NCBI GenBank assembly: GCA_022571175.1
Contig: JACZYI010000011.1
Coordinates: 1 to 20,673 of the forward strand
Reading direction: 5' to 3'
DNA from: Pseudomonadota bacterium
GTDB taxonomy: Bacteria; Pseudomonadota; Alphaproteobacteria; Sphingomonadales; SMXR01
DNA length: 20,673 nt
Position 1 is the first letter of the stretch; every line of letters begins with the position of its first letter. Shown here in pieces: positions 1 through 8,000 of this stretch. The position numbers and the translations under genes were made by a program. Below the pieces are notes generated by a model. The model made no database searches and was not told where the DNA came from. It saw nothing but the letters and a program-made list of their open reading frames with translations.

Positions 1-63
1 CGATGGCAGTCGCGAGAAGATCGGCGGCCTTTTGCCGTGAGGGGGAGGTGGGTGCCAAAACAA

Positions 64-95
64 TGGTAGACCGTACAGGATTCGAACCTGTGACA
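64..95 (-). repeat. tRNA-Lys 3'-end fragment, putative att-type direct repeat
   Basis: On the minus strand this reads as the end of a tRNA: T-stem/loop ACAGG-TTCGAAT-CCTGT, acceptor strand ACGGTCT, then ACCA. It matches the 3' end of the intact tRNA-Lys (3837-3868) in the same orientation with two differences in 32 bases. The match stops just before the variable loop would begin, and no 5' half exists. It abuts the PopZ-like fragment. The tRNA similarity is seen directly; that it marks the end of an integrated element is inference. Confidence 0.75.
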
Positions 96-109
96 GATTT
101 TCAGCCCTG

Positions 110-265
110 ATGGTGGCGGGATATGACGGCGCCAGTAATACCCTGGAAGGTTTGGTGCTCAAATTCTTAAAGCCTATGTTGCAGGCCTATCTCGACGAAA
201 ACCTGCCTGATATCGTCAAGGATGTGGTCGAGCGTGAGGTGGCCCGCATCGCCCGAAAGGAATAA
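110..265 (+). pseudogene. C-terminal remnant of a PopZ-like (DUF2497) protein
   Basis: About 51 codons ending in TAA at 263-265. The peptide contains LEGLVLKFLKPMLQAYLDEN followed by LPDIVKDVVEREVARIARKE. This is the conserved C-terminal helical region of PopZ/DUF2497 proteins, which form a multimerising matrix at the cell pole and bind ParB in Alphaproteobacteria. Family members are usually well over 150 residues, so the N-terminal interaction helix and the proline/acid-rich linker are missing. The frame is open upstream only to a TGA at 38-40, and that stretch is tRNA-like sequence, so the ATG at 110 is merely the first available start. No ribosome-binding site is visible before it. In many Alphaproteobacteria popZ lies next to valS; valS is absent here. 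Most likely a broken gene, or one half of a chimeric join. Confidence 0.6.
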
Positions 266-424
266 CCGCTTGAATTGTCATCAAATGAAGCAAGGTCGCC
301 GGTTGCAGCCTTTTTCATGGGCCACCCCGAAATTCAATCCACGGCTCTCAAATCCCGCCCTTTATCTGGCTTAAAGCGCTTGATTCTGTTAGTTTTTCCG
401 AGCTGAGATAAGGGAGAACGCTAG
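266..424. other. Intergenic region upstream of the TolB/TPR gene
   Basis: It carries no ORF that looks coding and no RNA gene I can recognise. The only clear signal is a ribosome-binding site (AAGGGAG, about 410-416) ahead of the GTG start at 425. I found no convincing -35/-10 pair and no terminator after the PopZ-like fragment. Confidence 0.5.
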
Positions 425-2578
425 GTGCTATTCTGGGAGGAATTAAAGCGACGCAATGTGGTGCGCGTTGGCGCGGGCTATGGCGTGGTGGCATGGGTGG
501 TTCTGCAGGGCATGGATGTGCTCGCAGATCTCTTCATATTTCCCGAATGGCTGCCCAAATTCATTTTGTTTGCCCTTCTCGTTGGTTTTCCGATTGCCGT
601 GGCTTTGGCCTGGATTTTTGAGGTCACGCCGGACGGCATCAAGCGCGACCAAGATGTGAAAAGCAAACGCAGGGGGCTTGCCCCTTTCAGGCGTCGCACG
701 GATTATCTGATTTTTGGCGCGCTCATTCTGGCGCTTGGATATTTTGTCTATGACAAGTTCGGCTCGGGTGATGGTATTTCGAGCGTCAGCGCCGTGCCTC
801 TGCGCTCTATTGCCGTTTTGCCGTTTGTCAATATGTCCGACGATTCGGCCAATGAATATTTCTCGGACGGCATTTCCGAAGAGTTGTTGAATGTGCTGGC
901 CCAAGTGCCGGGGCTGAAAGTTGCCGGACGTACCTCGTCTTTTGCCTTCAAAGGCCGGAATGAGGATCTGCGTGAGATTGGCAACCTTTTGGGGGTGGCA
1001 CATATTTTGGAAGGCAGCGTCAGGAAACAGGGTGATACAGTCCGCATCACGGCCCAGCTGATAAAGGTTGATGATGGTTTCCATCTCTGGTCTGCCACTT
1101 ATGATCGCGAACTGACCGATGTATTTGCGGTTCAGGATGAAATTGCCGCTTCCATTTTCCGGGCCCTGCCGGTGGCGCTGATTGGCGAAGATGCAGAAGG
1201 GCCAGTGACTGTGGCGCGCACTGACCCCGCCGCTTATGAGTTTTATTTGCTTGCGCGCCAGCGCATTGAGGAGCGCACCAAAGGCTCGCTGCAGACCGCG
1301 CGCGGTCTTTTGGAAAATGCCATCGCCATCGATTCTGAATATGCACCAGCCCTGGCGGCACTGGGCGAGACCATCATATTATTGGTTAGGAGCGACGAAA
1401 CCTATGGTGATCTTCCTCGGGCGCAGGCCGTCAATCTGGCCCGGCCTCATATTCAAAAAGCGCTGCGTCTCGATCCCGATCTGGCGGATGCCCAGGCTGC
1501 ATTCGGATTGTTGATGTATGTAATTTTCCAGTATGAGGCCGCCGAAAAAGCACTCAACAAAGCCATAGAACTTAACTCCAATTTGTCCCGAGCTTATGTC
1601 TGGAAGGCGCTGGTGGCTGCCGGGCAGCTCAGACCTGTGGCTGAAATTATTGCGCTCTATGAAAAGGCGGTTGAGGTGGACCCCTTGTGGCCGCTGCCAG
1701 CGCAAAATCTGCTTGGGCATCTTTACGAGGATGAGAGCCGCAGGGACGAGGCCGTTGAGCGACTGGCTCAATTGCGCAGTTTTTATCCCGACGATTCCGG
1801 GCTGACGACCCTTGAAGCAAATCTGATGATGAGCCAGGGGCGCGTGGCCGATGCTGTCAATTTACTGCTGGCAGGCCTAGCTAAAGACCCCGAGAGCACA
1901 GCCCTGAAGCAGAGTATAGCCGATGCCTACCGGTCTTTGCTGGAGTTTGGCAAGGCCGGGGAATATGATGCGCTCTTTGCCCAGGTTTACCCGGCCTTTT
2001 TTGATGACGATATTGACGCCGCCACTTTCCCGCTGTTCCGCCTGATTGCAAGCGATCCCGATAACCCCGAGCTTTATGCCATTCTGGCGCAGGTATACAT
2101 GCTGGGCGGGGAACCCGCCGGCGCGCGAAATGTGCTGGAGCCTTTTATGGCCAGCCCGCAGGAATTCAAGAACCGCTTTTTCCCATCCGCGAATAGTGAC
2201 GATAACGCCTTTATCAATCTGGCCATGGCCTACAAGTTGACGGGAGAGCCCGAGAAAATGGCCGGGCCGCTCGATTTATACAAGACTTTGGTGGTGGCCT
2301 CTGAGCGTGATGGACTGGCCAGCCCGCGTTTTCTATATTCCAAGGCAAGACTGGCGGCCACAGAAGGCAATAATGAGCTTGCTCTGCAGTTGCTGCATCA
2401 AGCCCTTCGGGGCTATAATCCCGGGCCCTTGTTGCTGATTGATCCAGTTTTTGGGAGTTTGCGGGAAATGGCGGCATTTGTACCGGTTCAGGCGACTTAT
2501 TATCAGAAGCTGAATCTGGAGCGGGTGAAACTGGGTTTGGAGCCCATTGAAAATAGTGGCGAGATGCAGTGGCGATGA
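425..2578 (+). CDS. Membrane-anchored TolB-like/TPR repeat protein
   Basis: 717 residues, GTG start preceded by AAGGGAG at suitable spacing. The N-terminus (residues about 6-73) has the motif ELKRRNVVRV, two hydrophobic segments (about 17-38 and 44-65) and EVTPDGIK, a membrane module common in marine proteobacterial TPR proteins. A basic linker (81-91) and a third hydrophobic segment (about 94-109) follow. Residues about 126-248 form a TolB N-terminal-like domain (SIAVLPFVNMSDD, YFSDGISEELLNVLA, LEGSVRKQGDTVRITAQLI), the type often found behind adenylate cyclase or winged-helix domains. The remainder (about 260-705) is helical TPR repeats. No cyclase, kinase or DNA-binding output domain is present. 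By family precedent it is probably a membrane scaffold or sensor; no substrate or partner can be named. The stop is followed after 86 bp by the CPBP protease gene on the same strand, so co-transcription is possible. Confidence 0.85.
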   Translation: MLFWEELKRRNVVRVGAGYGVVAWVVLQGMDVLADLFIFPEWLPKFILFALLVGFPIAVALAWIFEVTPDGIKRDQDVKSKRRGLAPFRRRTDYLIFGALILALGYFVYDKFGSGDGISSVSAVPLRSIAVLPFVNMSDDSANEYFSDGISEELLNVLAQVPGLKVAGRTSSFAFKGRNEDLREIGNLLGVAHILEGSVRKQGDTVRITAQLIKVDDGFHLWSATYDRELTDVFAVQDEIAASIFRALPVALIGEDAEGPVTVARTDPAAYEFYLLARQRIEERTKGSLQTARGLLENAIAIDSEYAPALAALGETIILLVRSDETYGDLPRAQAVNLARPHIQKALRLDPDLADAQAAFGLLMYVIFQYEAAEKALNKAIELNSNLSRAYVWKALVAAGQLRPVAEIIALYEKAVEVDPLWPLPAQNLLGHLYEDESRRDEAVERLAQLRSFYPDDSGLTTLEANLMMSQGRVADAVNLLLAGLAKDPESTALKQSIADAYRSLLEFGKAGEYDALFAQVYPAFFDDDIDAATFPLFRLIASDPDNPELYAILAQVYMLGGEPAGARNVLEPFMASPQEFKNRFFPSANSDDNAFINLAMAYKLTGEPEKMAGPLDLYKTLVVASERDGLASPRFLYSKARLAATEGNNELALQLLHQALRGYNPGPLLLIDPVFGSLREMAAFVPVQATYYQKLNLERVKLGLEPIENSGEMQWR

Positions 2579-2664
2579 GTTTTTGGAAAAAGGCGACCAT
2601 GAGTTATCCATGGAGTTGATATTTCTCAGCGATCCAATTGCGGGTCATTAAATCTGAAGGAGGA

Positions 2665-3483
2665 GTGCACACAATAAATGACAAAAAAATATCAAGGGCA
2701 ATATGGGTGTTTGTCGGTGTCGTGCTTGGTCTGCCCGTTTTGTATTGGGCTGCTTTTAGTGTGGCCAGGGGTGCGAATGTGGAGTTACCCCGGGATATGT
2801 TGGGTGCGCTAAGGGGGTTTGGCCCGACCATAGCGGCTCTGGTGGCCTTGGTATATTTAAATGACAAAGGTTCTATCCGGTCGCTTTGGGCAAGCGTCAT
2901 TAAGTGGCGGATATCGGGTCGGCTCTATGCCATCGCCTTGTTGGCACCTATGGCTGCGATGGCTCTGGCACTCCTTATCACTTATTTTAATAATCCGGAG
3001 GTGTTTGCTCTGGGCGATATTAACGTCATAAAGCTTGTTGCTATTTTCTTTATCTTACCAATAGTTGATGGTCCGCTCGGCGAAGAAATTGGTTGGCGGG
3101 GCTTTTTTCTACCCCTATTGATGCAGCGGCATAATGCGATCATGGCCAGCTTGATTGTTGCTTTGGTCTGGTTTCTTTGGCACCTACCGCATTATCAAGT
3201 GGACGGTAGGGATATGAGCGGCGATTTACTTCCTCGCTATTTGATTTTTACAGTCGCCTTGTCTTTTATTCACACCTGGTTATTCAAGAGGGCGCAGGGG
3301 AGTGTTTTAATTCATGTAATTTTTCATAATATGGTGAATTATATGGTTCTCCTCAGTTTCACATTATTTCCTGCAGTAGCAACAGTCGCTTTGGGCGAAA
3401 CCATTTACTTTGTTGCCATGGTGGCATTAGGTGCGATGGCAGGACTGTCAATTTGGCGACAAAGCCTTTCTGACAGACTTTGA
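2665..3483 (+). CDS. CPBP family intramembrane metalloprotease (CAAX protease-like)
   Basis: About 272 residues with roughly eight hydrophobic segments. It carries all three CPBP signature motifs: EEIGWR (Glu140-Glu141-xxx-Arg145), FLWHLPHY (His173) and HNMVN (His221, Asn225), numbered from the GTG at 2665. These residues form the glutamate/histidine active site of Rce1-type intramembrane proteases. Bacterial members act in membrane protein processing, bacteriocin maturation or immunity; which applies here is unknown. The start is uncertain. A strong AAGGAGGAG lies at 2657-2665, but the following in-frame codons are GTG (2665, very close) and ATA (2674). The ATG at 2678 is out of frame and would join the protein frame only if the A7 run at about 2683-2689 were one base longer. 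A TTG at 2638 has no ribosome-binding site. Codon use is more A/T-rich than in the core genes, which fits an accessory gene. Confidence 0.85.
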   Translation: MHTINDKKISRAIWVFVGVVLGLPVLYWAAFSVARGANVELPRDMLGALRGFGPTIAALVALVYLNDKGSIRSLWASVIKWRISGRLYAIALLAPMAAMALALLITYFNNPEVFALGDINVIKLVAIFFILPIVDGPLGEEIGWRGFFLPLLMQRHNAIMASLIVALVWFLWHLPHYQVDGRDMSGDLLPRYLIFTVALSFIHTWLFKRAQGSVLIHVIFHNMVNYMVLLSFTLFPAVATVALGETIYFVAMVALGAMAGLSIWRQSLSDRL

Positions 3484-3558
3484 AAATTGAGCATCAGGAC
3501 AACCATGTGCAAAATATTCGGCTGCTATCGGTCAGGAAGGGATTGGTTCTAAAAGAAG

Positions 3559-3597
3559 TGGTGCCAGCGGCGGAATTGAACCACCGACACGCGGATT
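3559..3597 (-). repeat. Second tRNA 3'-end-like fragment (Phe- or Leu-type)
   Basis: On the minus strand: AATCCGCGTGTC, then T-arm GGTGG-TTCAATT-CCGCC, then GCTGGCACCA. This looks like a tRNA from the 3' side of the anticodon stem to the CCA end. It resembles tRNA-Phe in the anticodon-stem part and some alphaproteobacterial tRNA-Leu in the acceptor. Between the T-stem and CCA there are only 7 bases where 8 are expected, so it appears to have lost one base. No 5' half is present, so it cannot be a functional tRNA. Confidence 0.55.
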
Positions 3598-3696
3598 AGG
3601 AATATAATGGCCACGAGATATAGAGATTTTGACTTTGAATATTTCAGAAAAGAGTGCGTCTAGGAGACACGTCCTTTGCAAGGGCCCCTGGGGCAC

Positions 3697-3786
3697 CTAC
3701 CCAACTCCCGATCCAGAAGGGCTATCTTTGATGCAATCTGTAAGAAAATTGCCAAAAATATGTGTTTTTGTCACCCCAGTTGTCAC
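3697..3786 (-). pseudogene. Possible remnant of a tyrosine-integrase N-terminus
   Basis: Immediately downstream of the tRNA-Lys 3' end, a minus-strand frame reads VTTGVTKTHIFGNFLTD and then CIKDSPSGSG before a TAG at 3697-3699. The arrangement LTD-x-x-I-K-x-x-P-x-G is reminiscent of the arm-binding N-terminus of tRNA-targeting tyrosine integrases, whose genes usually begin next to the tRNA att site. The rest of an integrase, including the catalytic R-H-R-Y domain, is absent. The resemblance is short and could be chance. Confidence 0.25.
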
Positions 3787-3808
3787 CCCATAAACATATG
3801 GGCTTTTT
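3787..3808 (+). terminator. Weak terminator-like hairpin
   Basis: CCCATA-AACA-TATGGG (stems 3787-3792 and 3797-3802) followed by CTTTTT on the plus strand. The stem is only 6 bp with three G-C pairs, and the hairpin lies 300 bp after the CPBP stop, so its function is doubtful. Confidence 0.25.
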
Positions 3809-3836
3809 GAATAATACACTAACCAATTGAAAACAT

Positions 3837-3912
3837 TGGTAGGCCGTACAGGATTTGAACCTGTGACATCCTGATTAAGAGTCAGGCGCTCTACCAACTG
3901 AGCTAACGGCCC
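3837..3912 (-). tRNA. tRNA-Lys (anticodon CTT)
   Basis: A complete 76-nt cloverleaf on the minus strand. Acceptor GGGCCGT/ACGGCCT, D-arm GCTC-AGTTGGTA-GAGC, anticodon arm CCTGA-CTCTTAA-TCAGG (anticodon CTT), variable loop ATGTC, T-arm ACAGG-TTCAAAT-CCTGT, discriminator A, encoded CCA. All stems pair, but the top acceptor pair is a G1-U72 wobble. It reads AAG lysine codons. Its 3' end is repeated at 64-95 in the same orientation, which suggests the gene has served as an integration site. Confidence 0.95.
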
Positions 3913-3961
3913 CCAATGCGGGCTCGGGTCAGGCTGTGATCATGCTTCACCCAAGGCGGCT

Positions 3962-3990
3962 TTCATAAACCAATTCCATTTGCCTGTCTA
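3962..3990 (-). promoter_or_regulatory. Candidate sigma70 promoter for tRNA-Lys
   Basis: On the minus strand TAGACA (3990-3985) and TATGAA (3967-3962) are separated by 17 bases, matching the -35 and -10 consensus at 5 and 4 of 6 positions. Transcription would start about 40-45 nt before the tRNA 5' end at 3912. Identified by consensus and spacing only. Confidence 0.35.
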
Positions 3991-4090
3991 ATAATACGGC
4001 ACATGTGCTGAGGCCCGGAGACTCGACAAAACTGATGGTGAGAGCTAAGGCTTTGCGGGAAAACAGTGCGTGGCACATGTGGGGGGAGAT

Positions 4091-5005
4091 ATGCGAAAAA
4101 TCCTGAATTTTATTGGCGGGCTTTTCCTGAGCTTGTTGGTGATGGGTACAACACTGGTCCACGCTGAAACCGTGGTGGTTCTGCTCGGCACCGGAACCCC
4201 GAACCCGAAGCCTGATCGCATGGGTGCGGCCATCGCAATTGTGGTCAATGGCACGGCTTATATTATTGACGCTGGCACCGGTGTTGTGCGGCGCGCCCAA
4301 CAGGCCTTTATTGAGACCGGCATCCAGGCGCTTGATGCGGAAAATCTCGGTATGGTGTTTTTGACCCACCTTCATTCGGACCACACCCTCGGGCTGGCTG
4401 ATCTGATCCTCACCCCCTGGGTGATGGGTCGCGAAGCCCCCTTGAAAATAATTGGTCCCCCGGGCGTGCGCTCTCTGGCCAGTAATTTGCTGGAGGCCTA
4501 TTCAGAAGATATTCGCATCCGGGTTGAGGGCACACAGCCGCAAAATACCACCGGCTGGCAGGTGGATGTTAACGTGGTATGGCCGGGCTTTGCCTTCGGC
4601 GATGCCAATGTGAGGGTGGAGGCCATTCGCGCCTGTCACGGCGAGATTATTAACTCCTACGCCTATAAATTTACCACCCCCGACAAGGTTATCCTGATCT
4701 CGGGAGACACCACCTGGTGCCCGGCGATTGAGGAAGCAGCCATGGGCGTGGATATTCTCTTGCATGAGGCCTATTCGGTAAAGGGATTCAAAACCCTGGG
4801 CGAGCAGTGGGCGCTTTATCATTCTACCCATCATACTTCGGCCTCTGATCTGGCTGGTCTTGTTAACCGTGCCCAGCCGGGGCAACTGATCCTTTATCAT
4901 CAAATTAGCTGGGGCAATGTGCCACCAGAACAAATTCTGGACGAAATTGAAGCCCTGACTGATGTGCCGGTTTCCTATGGCCGGGATCTTGATATTTATC
5001 GCTGA
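4091..5005 (+). CDS. Secreted metallo-beta-lactamase-fold hydrolase (RNase Z/arylsulfatase-like)
   Basis: 304 residues from the ATG at 4091, chosen because a GGGGGGAG ribosome-binding site lies just upstream and because it gives a clean signal peptide (MRK, hydrophobic core about 7-22, cleavage near VHA-ET at 25/26). The mature protein has the MBL fold: LLGTGTPNP near the N-terminus, the metal motif HLHSDH (His93, His95, Asp97, His98), His183 in CHGE, Asp206 in SGDT, and His270 in LILYH. The overall pattern matches the RNase Z/AtsA-type MBL branch. The signal peptide argues for a periplasmic enzyme acting on a small ester or phosphodiester rather than tRNA processing. The substrate cannot be told from sequence. 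The gene stands alone, facing away from tRNA-Lys and 90 bp before putA. Confidence 0.85.
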   Translation: MRKILNFIGGLFLSLLVMGTTLVHAETVVVLLGTGTPNPKPDRMGAAIAIVVNGTAYIIDAGTGVVRRAQQAFIETGIQALDAENLGMVFLTHLHSDHTLGLADLILTPWVMGREAPLKIIGPPGVRSLASNLLEAYSEDIRIRVEGTQPQNTTGWQVDVNVVWPGFAFGDANVRVEAIRACHGEIINSYAYKFTTPDKVILISGDTTWCPAIEEAAMGVDILLHEAYSVKGFKTLGEQWALYHSTHHTSASDLAGLVNRAQPGQLILYHQISWGNVPPEQILDEIEALTDVPVSYGRDLDIYR

Positions 5006-5095
5006 GCCTTCGATCAAGCTTTAAACATTCTGGCACTTGCAGCACTGCCCGCGCAGCCCTAAAAAGAAGCTGAGAAGCAGAGGATTATTTTTTCC

Positions 5096-8000
5096 ATGGG
5101 TCACAGCAAAAAAAAATCAGCATCCGGGAACCTTGCCCGATTGCGGCAAGCGCTTCGCAAAGCCACCCACGGGGACGAAGCAGCAGGCGTTGAGGCCTTG
5201 CTTGCGGGCTTTCCCCTGAAGGCTGATGCCCGGTCTGCCATTCAAAGTGTGAGCAAAACCATCGTCAAAGCTTCTCGCGCCAGATCGGCAGATCGCGGCA
5301 CACTGGATGCCTTCCTGCAGGAATTCGGCCTCTCAAACCAGGAAGGTGTGGCCTTGATGTGCCTGGCGGAGGCGCTTCTTCGTATTCCCGATACCGACAC
5401 CCAGGACCGGCTGATAGCGGAGAAAATTCTGGCCGGTGACTGGGCCAACCACAAAGGCCGGTCGGATAAATTATTCGTCAATGCGTCTGTCTGGGCGCTG
5501 ATGCTGACCGGCAGTGTTATCAGCCTCGACAAGGGGGCGCGGGATGAGCCTGGTAAATGGGTCAAGTCATTGGTGACCAGACTGGGTGAACCGGTTATTC
5601 GCGAAGCCACCATGCAGGCTATGCGCATTATGGGTCGACAATTTGTCTTTGGGCACAGCATTAAAAATGCCATGAAACGGAAAACCAGGCAGTCAGAGAC
5701 TTTCAGCCTGTTTTCCTTTGATATGCTGGGCGAAGGGGCCAGAACCCGCATGGCAGCAGAGCACTATCAGGCGCTCTATTTAACTGCGATTGATGTGGTG
5801 GGAAAAGATGGCGCCAACATTAAAGGTGACCATCGGGAACGTTCCAGCATTTCCATTAAATTATCAGCTCTACATCCTCGCTATGAAACGGTGAAAAATA
5901 ACCGGGTCATGACAGAGCTTCTGCCCCGGGTCAAAGAGCTGGCGCTGGCGGCAAAGTCCTATGACATGGGGCTCACCATCGACGCTGAGGAGGCCGCGAG
6001 GCTCGACATATCGCTGGATATTCTGGAAGCCCTGGCGCGTGACAAGGATTTGGCCGGGTGGCAGGGTTTGGGCCTGGCTCTGCAGGCCTATCAAAAACGC
6101 GCACTCGTTCTGATCGACTGGCTCGGCGAGCTGGCCCGCGACACAAACCGACAATTTCCGGTGCGCCTGGTCAAAGGAGCTTATTGGGATACGGAAATTA
6201 AATATGCCCAGGAAATGGGATATGCCGATTATCCGGTCTGGACCCGAAAGGCCACCACCGACATCTGTTATCTGAGCTGTGCCCATAAACTTCTGGCTCT
6301 GGGCAAAGCCTTTTACCCGCAGTTTGCCACACATAATGCCCATACCATAGCGGCGGTGTCCTCCATGGCCACTCATGTGAAATGCCCGGATTATGAATTT
6401 CAGAAGCTTCATGGCATGGGCGATCTTTTATACCAGGCTGCCATTGCCAATATTTCCCATATGCCCCGCATTCGAACCTATGCGCCGGTGGGCGTGCATA
6501 AGGATTTGTTGCCCTATCTGGTCAGGCGGCTGCTGGAAAATGGTGCCAATTCATCCTTCATCAATCGCTTCATGGACGCGAATGTGCCGGTCGATGAAAT
6601 AATAAAAGACCCTTATGAGCATGTCCTGGCCTTCAGGAGCAAACGTCACGCCCGCATTCCAACCCCGCCCAGGCTTTATGATGACCGGAAAAATTCTTCA
6701 GGGATTGATCTTGCCAACCCGGCTGAGACAGAAGCCTTGATGAGTGATCTCGCAAACCTCAGCGATAAAATCTATCAGGCGCCGTCCCTGGTTTCGGGGA
6801 AAGCCGTTGGCGGTGAAAAAAGTGCCGTCACCTCACCAGCCGACCAGAAGCTTGTGGTTGGATATGAGCAGCACGCCTCGGACCCTGATATCGAGCGGGC
6901 GCTGGCTGCAGCGCTTGATGCCCAGCCCGGGTGGAATGAAGCAGGCGGCGAAGCGCGCGCGGTCATTCTTGAAAAGCTCGGCGATATGATTGAGGAAGAC
7001 CGCATCACCTATATTGACCTTCTGGTGCGGGAGGCCGGTAAAACCATTGCTGATGCCATCTCCGAGATCAGGGAGGCAGCTGACTATTGCCGCTTTTATG
7101 CCAGCGAAGCACGCAGCAAATTTAAAACACCGCTTTTCCTGAAAGGGCCCACCGGCGAGAGCAATGAATTATCGCTGCACGGGCGCGGCATTTTTATCTG
7201 TATCAGTCCCTGGAATTTCCCTCTTGCTATATTTACCGGTCAGGTTATGGCGGCCATTGCTGCGGGCAATTCCGTGATTGCCAAGCCCGCTGGACAAACG
7301 CCTTTGATCGCCGCTCATCTGGTCGGCCAGGCCCATCGGGCTGGCATCCCCGCTGATGTGCTTCATCTTCTGCTTGGGCCAGGCTCGAAACTGGGCGCAA
7401 AACTGGTCTCTGATGAGCGCATCGCCGGGGTAGCGGTCACGGGCTCCACCTGGACTGCCAAGCTTATCAACAAAACGCTGGCAGCGCGGACCGGCCCGAT
7501 TGTGCCGCTGATTGCAGAGACCGGCGGGCAGAATGTGATGATCGTCGATTCCTCAGCACTTCTGGAACAGGTGAGCGATGATGTCATGACCTCCGCCTTT
7601 TCTTCTGCCGGGCAGCGCTGCTCGGCGCTTCGGGTGCTTTATGTGCATGACAGCATTGCGGACGACTTGATCCTGATGCTGAAAGGAGCCATTGAAGAGC
7701 GTCAATGTGGGGACCCGGGCGACCTTGCCACCGATACCGGTCCGGTGATTGATGCTGGCGCGCTCAAGGAATTGCAGGAGCATCTGGAGTTTCTGGCAAA
7801 ATCCGGAACTTTGATCGGCAAGAGCACACCCCCTGAAAATGACGGCACTGGCAGCTATCTGGTGCCGCACATATTTGAAATTCCATCCCTCGACTTGCTG
7901 GAAGATGAAGTCTTCGGGCCGATATTACATCTGATACGCTATGGCACGGGTGAGGAAGACCATATCCTTCGCCAGATTTGTGCCACCGGATACGGCCTTA

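Larger units (their letters stand above)
3484..3836. other. Gene-poor stretch with tRNA fragment and decayed sequence
   Basis: 353 bases between the CPBP gene and tRNA-Lys. No intact gene is visible. It contains a tRNA 3'-end-like fragment (3559-3597), a short minus-strand frame resembling an integrase start (3697-3786), a weak terminator-like hairpin (3787-3808), and an inverted repeat ACCAAT/ATTGGT (3822-3827 and 3835-3840) overlapping the tRNA CCA end. This mixture is typical of a decayed integration-site neighbourhood. Confidence 0.6.

Noticed and set aside
3..110. Small plus-strand frame starting MAVARRSAAFCREGE
   Set aside because: It runs through the antisense of the tRNA fragment, has no ribosome-binding site and no similarity I recognise.
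443..1084. 213-codon minus-strand open frame opposite the TolB/TPR gene
   Set aside because: The plus frame carries recognisable domains; the minus frame gives a protein with no motifs and is a by-product of codon composition.
3697..3897. 66-codon minus-strand frame containing DVTGSNPVRPT as a gene
   Set aside because: Its first part is a translation of the tRNA-Lys sequence, a well-known source of false proteins; only the part after the tRNA end is discussed, as a possible integrase remnant.
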